Shown: in pieces, positions 50,023 through 57,553 of the stretch
Numbering within the stretch: the first letter of the stretch is position 1
Layout of the letters: each line of letters opens with the position of its first letter
Origin: Acholeplasmataceae bacterium
GTDB lineage: Bacteria > Bacillota_I > Bacilli_A > ML615J-28 > CAG-313
Reading direction: 5' to 3'
Length of the DNA stretch: 57,553 bases
NCBI GenBank assembly: GCA_012838945.1
Contig: DUOG01000008.1
Span: 1-57,553, forward strand
Translations under genes and position numbers: made by a program
Notes under the pieces: model-generated
The model's input: the letters and a program-made list of their open reading frames with translations, nothing else
Database searches by the model: none
What the model was told of the DNA's origin: nothing

Positions 50023-51714
50023 TCTTGACGATGGTCTATCTTGAACCTTCTTTTTTCTTTTTAAAGGAACTTCCTTTTTACGATCTTTACCTTTATTAGT
50101 TTCACCAGTCGGAATTGAAACCTCAAGTGAAACTCTTCGCTTTTTGAAAGTAAAATTGTTAAATACTTTTAACGCTTCTTCTACCCGATTTCTTGGCAAC
50201 TCTAAGAAAGAGAATGTATTTAATACTTCAATACCTCGAACCTTTGATGGTTCTATTTTTAATTTACTAGCAAACATATTTTTAAGTTCGCTTCTTGATA
50301 AATTATCTTTTTTACCAAGATTAATAAAGAATCGAACATAATCTTTTGGGGTTCTTCGATCTCGAGTTACTCCAAAATCCTCTGATAAATCTTTTCCTTC
50401 ATCTTTATTTTCTGGGTCATTTTGAATTGAATCCATCAATAATGCAGCTGCAAACTGAATTGGGGTTAATGCAAAATTTTCTTCTGCGATAGCTGTTTCT
50501 AAAAAGCCAATATATTTAGTTAAATCACTAACATAGATTAACTCTCTAATTTCATCTAAACGGTTAGTAATTTTCTTAATTTCGGCCATTTCATAAGTAG
50601 GTGCCAAAGCTCTTTCAATTGGAGTTTTTAACGCTTTTTCAAATTGTCTTAACTTGCTTAGATCTCTACGGACAATAAAGCTATATGCAGCACCAGTTCG
50701 ACCGGCACGGGCAGTTCTACCAATTCGGTGAACGTAATATTCTTGGTCTTCCGGAAAATCGTAATTGACGATAACATCAATGCCTTCGATATCGAGGCCA
50801 CGAGCAGCCACATCCGTCGCAATTAAAATTCTGGTTATTCCTTTTCGGAATTTTTCCATTACTTGATCGCGTCCAGCTTGTTTTAAATCACCATGTAAAG
50901 CCTCAACTTGATAACCTCTAGCTGAAAGTGATAGACTTAACTCATCAACCTTTTTCTTAGTATTACAGAAAACTAACGCTTGTTTGAAGTTATATGTGTC
51001 GATAATCCGACATAATGCATCTTCTTTATTTTCTTCCTTTAATTCGATATAGTATTGTTTAATATTAGGGATAGCTGATTCTTGATAAGTTGTTTTAATT
51101 TGAACAGCATCCTTTTGATATTGATCAGATATTTCTAATATCGGTTTAGGAAGGGTAGCTGAGAATAGAAGGGTTTGTCGTTCACTACTTGAATCTTTTA
51201 GAATTGTATCCAAGTCTTCTCTAAATCCCATATTAAGCATTTCGTCAGCTTCATCAAGGATTAATAAGCGAATGTTGCTTAAGTCTAAAGTCTTACGACG
51301 CATATGGTCCATAATACGACCTGGGGTACCAACAATAATCTGTGGTTTCTTTTTTAATGCTCTAATTTGAATATCAATATTTTGACCACCATAAACGGTT
51401 AGAGTACGTACACCTTCAGTAAACTGACTTGTTTTTCTAATTTCTTTTGTAACTTGTAATGCTAACTCACGGGTTGGACATAAAACTAATACTTGAACAT
51501 TATCACTGCTTGTATCAACTATATTAATTGCTCCTACTGAAAAACAACATGTTTTTCCGGTTCCCGTCGGTGCCTGAGCAATTACGTCCTTACCTTCAAT
51601 AATTACAGGTAATGATGCTTCTTGAATGGGAGTCATTTCTTCATATCCCATTGCCTCTAAAGCACGTTTGATTTCTGATTGAATTTTTAAATCTTTAAAT
51701 TGAATTTTTTCCAT
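50002..51714 (-). CDS. DEAD-box RNA helicase (CshA/DeaD-like) with DbpA-type RNA-binding domain
   Basis: APTGTGKT, LDEADEMLNMGF, SATLPK, HRIGRTARAGRTG; basic C-terminal tail. Confidence 0.94.
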   Translation of the reverse strand: MEKIQFKDLKIQSEIKRALEAMGYEEMTPIQEASLPVIIEGKDVIAQAPTGTGKTCCFSVGAINIVDTSSDNVQVLVLCPTRELALQVTKEIRKTSQFTEGVRTLTVYGGQNIDIQIRALKKKPQIIVGTPGRIMDHMRRKTLDLSNIRLLILDEADEMLNMGFREDLDTILKDSSSERQTLLFSATLPKPILEISDQYQKDAVQIKTTYQESAIPNIKQYYIELKEENKEDALCRIIDTYNFKQALVFCNTKKKVDELSLSLSARGYQVEALHGDLKQAGRDQVMEKFRKGITRILIATDVAARGLDIEGIDVIVNYDFPEDQEYYVHRIGRTARAGRTGAAYSFIVRRDLSKLRQFEKALKTPIERALAPTYEMAEIKKITNRLDEIRELIYVSDLTKYIGFLETAIAEENFALTPIQFAAALLMDSIQNDPENKDEGKDLSEDFGVTRDRRTPKDYVRFFINLGKKDNLSRSELKNMFASKLKIEPSKVRGIEVLNTFSFLELPRNRVEEALKVFNNFTFKKRRVSLEVSIPTGETNKGKDRKKEVPLKRKKKVQDRPSSRKKLRSR

Positions 51715-51855
51715 TTTTACTCCTAAGATGTTTTTTTATTATTATTACACAAAACATACTTGTATATTATACCATAAACCAAAAAATTTACTTTAATTAA
51801 AGCAATAAATAAAAAAGCAAACAGAAATAATTCTATTTGCTTTTATTTTCAATTA

Positions 51856-53793
51856 TTATTTTCGATTTTTTAATACGATAAAGGCGAGTCCTAGTGAAGC
51901 ACTAAAACCAAGGAAATAGTTGACTAAATCAGCTGTTCCAAGTTTGCATCCGCCTTTATCTCCAGGTTCTTCTATAACTTCAACTGTTACTGTTTCATTT
52001 ATTATTTCAGTTGAAGGAACTGATGATCTCAAGTTGTAGTGAATAGTCAGAGTAAATTCTTCATATTCCTTACCAAAATCAGCTTTGGTAAAGGTTACAC
52101 TCTTTTCATCAACATCAATAAACTTAAGGCCATCTTCATATTCAATCGCAAGTAGGTCAATTGCACCGTCTGGATCTTTGACATCATATTTGAAATGATA
52201 TTCATTTCCCTTAAGAGTTACTTCAAATTGATCAATTACCGGCTTGCGTTTTCCGGTCTTAATTGTTTGAGTTTTTGCATTAACGGTATAAGTTAAGCCG
52301 TCTCGTTCCATTTCATAATTATAATCAACATTGTAAGTAGTATTAGGATCTAGGTTATCAAAAGTAACTTGTCGGTCTACCATAGTTTTTGTTTCACCAT
52401 TAAGAGTAACAACAACTTTTTTAATGTCATAACCTTTAACTAAACTTGGGTAAGAGAATTTTGCTTCAGTATCACTTACGCTCTCGTGAGTTAAAAATAA
52501 TTCTGGAGCAACAACCAAAATTGCATTAGAGTCTCTTCTTTCGCCACCGTCTGAAGGAGAATTCATAATTCTAAATCCACCTTTGCCGTCACGAATTATC
52601 ATAGTGGTAGAGCCGCCACCATCAAGGTTGTAAGCTTCAACACAATCGTAGTATTTCATAACCGCTGCCATTTCACCATAGATAACACCATGCATATCTT
52701 TTGTTGCTTGGCGACCATCAACAGTAACTAAAACAACAGTACCATCTTCTTTTTTACCAACAATAGTGCGCGGATGACGATCAAGATTGGTTGATACAAC
52801 TTCTTCACCATCTTTAAGCATTTGATAACCAGCACCAGTTATACTAGTACAATCAGCATAATCGCCAATAACATCGCGTTGAACCCTGATTTTTACACCT
52901 TGAGCAAGTTTTTCATTTGCTTCTTCATTATTAGAAATGATTCCAAACTGACCCATTCTCAATTCTTTTTCAACGTCGGTTTCATTAATTTCACCAATAC
53001 CATAGAAATTATTAGCATCCGTTGGTAAAGCTTTAATTGCATTTCCAACAATATACTCACGTCCTTCAGTTGCAGGTAAAACCGAAGGTGTTACGATCCA
53101 AGATACTTTTCCACTATCATCTTCTACTCGTTTTTGAGTAGCAAAATAAACACTAATTTCATTATCGGCTGGCACAGTATTTGTTTTAGCAACATCATAT
53201 GTTGCAATAATGTGTTCAAACTCATCATATATAGCTAATTTAAAGCCTGAAGTTTCAAATTTTTTACCACCAATTAAAGAATTTGTCGTACCATCGTTAG
53301 TAAAACCAACAGTAGATCCACTTGGAATTGAACGAACAAGTTCCCCATCTTGAAGCATTGCTCCACTAGTTTGTTGTGGTAAGTCTTGATTACTATTAAT
53401 ATCAAAGAAGTCAGCATTAACTGCTGCTAGTACAACCCATCCTGGATTATTAGCTTCGAAGTCTTTAGCAAAATCAGTTACTGTTTTTCGAATCCATCCT
53501 GAACTTGAATGTGAACCCCAAACAACTATTTTCGTTGAAAGATCAGTTGGTACTTCAAGTACATTAACTTGTTGTGGATAAGATACAGTTGGATTAACTT
53601 GAGTTGACTTAGTAAGACCTCGATCTGTTCTTTGCATTACCCCATAAAACAAATCATTTTCTTCCACATTTTCCACTACTTCATATCTTGCGGTTGTAGT
53701 TTCAACAAAATTAGTAGCACTAACACTACCAATGCTTAAAACTAAACCAAGACATAATATTAATAATAAACTTAAAATTCTAGATTTTTTCAT
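51856..53793 (-). CDS. Secreted phosphodiester glycosidase (NAGPA/DUF2233) with C-terminal membrane anchor
   Basis: Signal peptide; AVNADFFDI, HPRTIVGKKEDGTVVLVTVDGRQ, AYNLDGGGSTTM; C-terminus GGCKLGTADLVNYFLGFSASLGLAFIVLKNRK. Confidence 0.88.
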   Translation of the reverse strand: MKKSRILSLLLILCLGLVLSIGSVSATNFVETTTARYEVVENVEENDLFYGVMQRTDRGLTKSTQVNPTVSYPQQVNVLEVPTDLSTKIVVWGSHSSSGWIRKTVTDFAKDFEANNPGWVVLAAVNADFFDINSNQDLPQQTSGAMLQDGELVRSIPSGSTVGFTNDGTTNSLIGGKKFETSGFKLAIYDEFEHIIATYDVAKTNTVPADNEISVYFATQKRVEDDSGKVSWIVTPSVLPATEGREYIVGNAIKALPTDANNFYGIGEINETDVEKELRMGQFGIISNNEEANEKLAQGVKIRVQRDVIGDYADCTSITGAGYQMLKDGEEVVSTNLDRHPRTIVGKKEDGTVVLVTVDGRQATKDMHGVIYGEMAAVMKYYDCVEAYNLDGGGSTTMIIRDGKGGFRIMNSPSDGGERRDSNAILVVAPELFLTHESVSDTEAKFSYPSLVKGYDIKKVVVTLNGETKTMVDRQVTFDNLDPNTTYNVDYNYEMERDGLTYTVNAKTQTIKTGKRKPVIDQFEVTLKGNEYHFKYDVKDPDGAIDLLAIEYEDGLKFIDVDEKSVTFTKADFGKEYEEFTLTIHYNLRSSVPSTEIINETVTVEVIEEPGDKGGCKLGTADLVNYFLGFSASLGLAFIVLKNRK

Positions 53794-53846
53794 AACATTT
53801 CGCTCCTTTCACGTCATTGTTAATTATACCATATAAAACGTTTTAA

Positions 53847-54395
53847 TTAAATTACTTTATTAAAAATTATTGTTCTTTTCAATAAGTAAATTAACGGTGG
53901 GACTAATGCTAGTTGTACAATAATTCCTGGAAGCGTAAAAAGAATTACTGAATTATAGAAAATCGTTAAGCTATAAAATTGTCCTTGTACTCCTTGATAA
54001 AGAGCCATTCCAGCCCAATAAACAATTCTCCCACCGATCATCGCCATAATCAAAGCGAGATAAATATGCAATATTTCATATTTATCTACTCTCTTTTTGA
54101 TGTCATATAAAAACCCTGAAAGAGCTCCATAGGTTCCCAGTTCTGCTGCCATTAAGATTCCTATTGGAAAGATGGCTGGCATACCGGTAAATGCTGAAGA
54201 TAAGAGCGGTGTCACAACACCAATTATAAGTCCATACTTCCATCCTAAGATAAACCCACCAATTAATACTGGCAGATGCATTGGAGAGTAGGGAATCCCT
54301 AATCCAACTAAATGAAATATTTGAGGTAATAATACACCTAAGGCCATAAAGACAGCTGTTAATACAATATTTCTCGTTTCATTACGCATAATCAT
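53847..54395 (-). CDS. ECF transporter S component
   Basis: 182 aa; PMHLPVLIGGFILGWKYGLIIGVVTPLLSSAFTGMP; about 5-6 TM. Confidence 0.8.
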   Translation of the reverse strand: MIMRNETRNIVLTAVFMALGVLLPQIFHLVGLGIPYSPMHLPVLIGGFILGWKYGLIIGVVTPLLSSAFTGMPAIFPIGILMAAELGTYGALSGFLYDIKKRVDKYEILHIYLALIMAMIGGRIVYWAGMALYQGVQGQFYSLTIFYNSVILFTLPGIIVQLALVPPLIYLLKRTIIFNKVI

Positions 54396-54532
54396 ACTCC
54401 ATTCTAAAAAGTCATTTGTCTTTGATTATATTATATTGAATTGCTGATATCAAATAAAGTAATAAGTAAATTCTTCGCATAATTCGGCCACTGATATCTA
54501 ATATTTGATAAAATATAACTTGAGGTGTAATA

Positions 54533-55096
54533 ATGAACATATCAGATATTGAAACAATCATCAAAGATGTCTATAAAAATAAAGAAATAACTATCATTGT
54601 CATTGATGGTCCTAGTGGAAGTGGCAAGACAACTCTCGCAAAAAAACTATCAGAAAACACTGATGCTACCGTCTTTTCTATTGATGACTATTTCCTACCA
54701 AAAGACAAAAAAACTCCTGAAAGATTGAGTACTCCAGGAGGTAATGTTGACTATGAGCGATTCAAATCAGAGATAATTGATCATCTAGTTGTCGGTAAAA
54801 CTATTACTTATCAACGCTATGATTGTCATCAAGAAATCTATCACCCCATTGAAACAACTATTAAACCTTTAGTTATTATTGAAGGGGTTTATAGTGCTCA
54901 CCCTTACTTCAATAAATATTATGACCTTCTTATATATCTTGATATCAACTTTGAAAAACAACAAGAAAGAATAAAAAAGAGGAATGGAACCAAGGGTTTA
55001 AAACGGTTCATCCATGAATGGATTCCTCTTGAAAATCAATACTTTAATTATTATCAAATTAAAGAAAAAGCTAATCTAGTCATTCCTATTGACTAG
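54533..55096 (+). CDS. Uridine-kinase-like P-loop kinase
   Basis: VIDGPSGSGKTTLAKKL, SIDDYFLPKDKKTPERLSTPGGNVDYERF. Confidence 0.82.
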   Translation: MNISDIETIIKDVYKNKEITIIVIDGPSGSGKTTLAKKLSENTDATVFSIDDYFLPKDKKTPERLSTPGGNVDYERFKSEIIDHLVVGKTITYQRYDCHQEIYHPIETTIKPLVIIEGVYSAHPYFNKYYDLLIYLDINFEKQQERIKKRNGTKGLKRFIHEWIPLENQYFNYYQIKEKANLVIPID

Positions 55097-55753
55097 GTTT
55101 TTTCTTTGAAGAGAGTAGCGACATCCACAATAATCTTGACGATACAAATCAAATTTTTTGGATAAAACGATTGATTGTTTATATCCTTCATTCTTTTTGA
55201 AATCAGACAATAAAAATCTTTGACCTGTATTCCTTTCAATAATCTCGCCAATCTCATTTATTTTATATGCATTTTTATACGGGCTAACCGATAGGGTTGT
55301 TCCAAAATAATCAAATCCCATCTTTTCTGCTAAAGCGGCTGTTTTCTTTAACCTTAATTCATAACACTTGAAGCAGCGCTCGCTACCTTCATTTAAATGT
55401 TCATATCCTTTTATTGCTTCATTATATAGTTCTATTTCATATTCGCCTTCAACCAAATTGATTGGATATTTGGGCTCTAATAAACTGATAAGACGTTTTT
55501 GTTCCTCGAGTCGTTTGATGAATTCTTGATGCGGAAAAATATTAGGATTATAGAAATAGATTGTGATCTTAAAATGACTTGATAAATATTCTAAAACATA
55601 ACTGCTACATGGTGCACAACAACTGTGCAATAGTAACGTTGGAACTTCACCCCGATTATCCAGTTCTAACAATAATTCTTCTAATTCTTTTTGATAATTT
55701 TTATTCATAACCATCCTTCTTCTATCTTTTTCTCCATTTTTATTTTTAAACAT
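55076..55753 (-). CDS. queH: Epoxyqueuosine reductase QueH (DUF208)
   Basis: LLLHSCCAPCSSYVLEYL, ERCFKCYELRLKKTAALAEKMGFDYFGTTLSVSPYKN, YRQDYCGCRYS. Confidence 0.92.
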   Translation of the reverse strand: MFKNKNGEKDRRRMVMNKNYQKELEELLLELDNRGEVPTLLLHSCCAPCSSYVLEYLSSHFKITIYFYNPNIFPHQEFIKRLEEQKRLISLLEPKYPINLVEGEYEIELYNEAIKGYEHLNEGSERCFKCYELRLKKTAALAEKMGFDYFGTTLSVSPYKNAYKINEIGEIIERNTGQRFLLSDFKKNEGYKQSIVLSKKFDLYRQDYCGCRYSLQRKNLVNRND

Positions 55754-55847
55754 TATAACATTTAATGATTATTTTGTCTTGTTTTTAAACAAATCGGTTG
55801 ACATCCCCCATGTTTTAAACTAAACTATAGGTAAAGGGGTAAGATAT

Positions 55848-56855
55848 ATGAAAAAGAGAATTTTCGCATATTTGTATGACCCATTATTTGATGATCCGAT
55901 CATCTATGATTTTACAAAAATTGATGTTGTAAATTATTCATTTGGAAAAATCGAAGATGGAAAAGTGACCATTAAGCACTTGAAAAACTTAGATAGAGTC
56001 TTCTCTGTTAAACATGATGAATTAAAGATTGTATTATCAATTGGTGGCTGGGGTGCTGATGGCTTTAGTGAAGGCGTCAAAACCCGAGAAAATCGCACAA
56101 TTTTGATTGATTCAATACTTGATTTGATTAATCAATATCACTTTGATGGCGTTGACCTTGATTGGGAATATCCTACTTCCAGTGTCGGAGGCATTACTTC
56201 TTCTCCTGATGACAAAGAGAATTTTACTTTCTTTTTAAGCGAACTTAGAAAGGCTATGGATGAAGTTAACCCTGAACTTATATTGACGATTGCTGTGGGA
56301 GCAGGAGGAAAAATTCCAAACTATATCGAAGTAGAAAAATTAAGTTCAATTATTGATTATCTCCATATTATGACCTATGATATGATGAATCTAGAAAAGA
56401 ACTTCACTGATCACCACACCAATCTTTATGGTTCCGTATACAAGTGTGATATTAGTGCCAATCTTGCGGTTAATACCTATCACCAGTTAGGAATGCCGAT
56501 CGAAAAAATCGTTATCGGCGCGGCTTTTTATGGCCATTATGCAACTACTGCTCCAAGTGAAACCAATGGAATAGGATTGCCTTGTTTGACACCACTGACA
56601 CAAGCGATGTCTTATACTGAAATAAAAACAAAATATTTAAATAATCCTAATTTTAAACACTATTTTGATGAAGAAGCTAAAGCATCATGGCTTTTTGATG
56701 GTACAACCTTTATCTCTTATGATGATGAAACTTCAATCTTCTTTAAATGTTTATACATAAAGAGTCGAAATTTAGCCGGAATAATGTTCTGGCAACTAAC
56801 AGGCGATAAAACTGGTACTCTCTTAGATACCATTTATACTAACTTAAAAGCATAA
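55848..56855 (+). CDS. GH18 chitinase-like glycoside hydrolase without signal peptide
   Basis: LSIGGWGADGF, FDGVDLDWEYP catalytic motif, MTYDMMN. Confidence 0.9.
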   Translation: MKKRIFAYLYDPLFDDPIIYDFTKIDVVNYSFGKIEDGKVTIKHLKNLDRVFSVKHDELKIVLSIGGWGADGFSEGVKTRENRTILIDSILDLINQYHFDGVDLDWEYPTSSVGGITSSPDDKENFTFFLSELRKAMDEVNPELILTIAVGAGGKIPNYIEVEKLSSIIDYLHIMTYDMMNLEKNFTDHHTNLYGSVYKCDISANLAVNTYHQLGMPIEKIVIGAAFYGHYATTAPSETNGIGLPCLTPLTQAMSYTEIKTKYLNNPNFKHYFDEEAKASWLFDGTTFISYDDETSIFFKCLYIKSRNLAGIMFWQLTGDKTGTLLDTIYTNLKA

Positions 56856-56856
56856 G

Positions 56857-56883
56857 AACAGCTATATTTAGCTGTTCTTTTTT
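56857..56883. terminator. Terminator at the 3' end of the GH18 gene
   Basis: AAGAACAGCTA-tatt-TAGCTGTTCTTTTTT. Confidence 0.75.
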
Positions 56884-57553
56884 TACTGATTTAATAATTC
56901 TTCAAAAATCAATACTGCATTATCTTGATAAATTTTGATATATTTTAAATTAGTTGAATCCTTGAGGCGCAAACGATAGCATATTCTTTCTTTAGAACCG
57001 GTATCATCATAATCTAAATATATTACTTCTTTGCTATTCAAATAGGATCTAATAATTCCATTAATATGATTATCATCGGTATTTAAGTTGAAGCCAACAA
57101 TTATTAACCGATCTGATTCCTGAAGAAACTTAAGCATCTTAGCAAACTCATTTATCTGCCGTTCTTCAACTATTGGTTTTATTCCACTCTGAATAAATAT
57201 ATAAGGGAAATAGAGTTCATTTGGTAACTTTTCTTCAAAAATATCATAGACTTTCATCTCATAAGGAGACTCAAACCATCCAATTTTACCATGTACATAG
57301 GCGATGTTCTCCTTTGATACTCCAGCTAACTCTTCACAAAGAGGAGTATAGTTGGATGTAATTATCTTGATATCTTTTTCTTGATGATTTGCGAGGATTG
57401 AATAATACCTTCTTTGTTTTTTTAGTTCTTCACTTACTTTTGCATCTTCTTTCAGCTTTTCATCTTCATCTTTTTTTATCTTACAAAACTCTAAAATTTC
57501 GGTATGAATATGTTTAGGGTTTTTTAGGATATATAAATAGTCTTCTTTAGTTA
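56883..57553 (-). CDS. SIR2-like domain protein, 5' end cut off by window edge
   Basis: Frame stays open upstream of the ORF-track Met: IITSNYTPLCEELAGVSKENIAYVHGKIGWFESPYEMKVYDIF..; PYIFIQSGIKPIVEERQINEF, LIIVGFNLNTDDNHINGIIRSYL. Confidence 0.65.
   Translation of the reverse strand, partial: TKEDYLYILKNPKHIHTEILEFCKIKKDEDEKLKEDAKVSEELKKQRRYYSILANHQEKDIKIITSNYTPLCEELAGVSKENIAYVHGKIGWFESPYEMKVYDIFEEKLPNELYFPYIFIQSGIKPIVEERQINEFAKMLKFLQESDRLIIVGFNLNTDDNHINGIIRSYLNSKEVIYLDYDDTGSKERICYRLRLKDSTNLKYIKIYQDNAVLIFEELLNQ

Noticed and set aside
1-57553. Mycoplasma-type code (TGA = Trp)
   Set aside because: Full-length conserved proteins translate with TGG Trp, and TGA is used as a terminal stop, e.g. 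at 11556-11558 in an ATGA overlap.
1-57553. CRISPR array or rRNA operon
   Set aside because: No regularly spaced direct repeats and no rRNA-like sequence seen by eye; only one tRNA recognised.

Overview
57.5 kb of an AT-rich, low-GC Gram-positive chromosome, Firmicutes/Mollicutes-like, using TGA as a stop (for example the ATGA overlap at 11556-11559). Most genes are on the minus strand. The window carries several sporulation genes (spoIVA at the left edge, spoIVB, spo0A with a frameshift, a SpoIID-like lipoprotein, a collagen-like protein) and a Bacillus-like nusB-xseA-xseB-ispA-dxs-recN-spoIVB-spo0A block. It also has a T-box upstream of hisS-aspS and many housekeeping genes. The clearest accessory region is a decayed integrative element of about 5.5 kb (42707-48250) in the 3' end of tRNA-Lys(CTT). 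Rejoining its ends gives a 55-bp attP with perfect 12-bp inverted repeats. The arm motif sits exactly 5 bp further out in attP than its counterpart in the tRNA T-arm (attB), as expected for large serine integrases. Other points of interest: a serine-palmitoyltransferase-like/SDR gene pair suggesting sphingoid-base synthesis, a TcdA-MsrA fusion, an acetylesterase-like lipoprotein lacking both catalytic motifs, a terminase-phosphoesterase chimera, a three-way-junction RNA-like element, apparent AUU start codons, and a GACAC specifier in the T-box. All calls are by eye; no database search was run.
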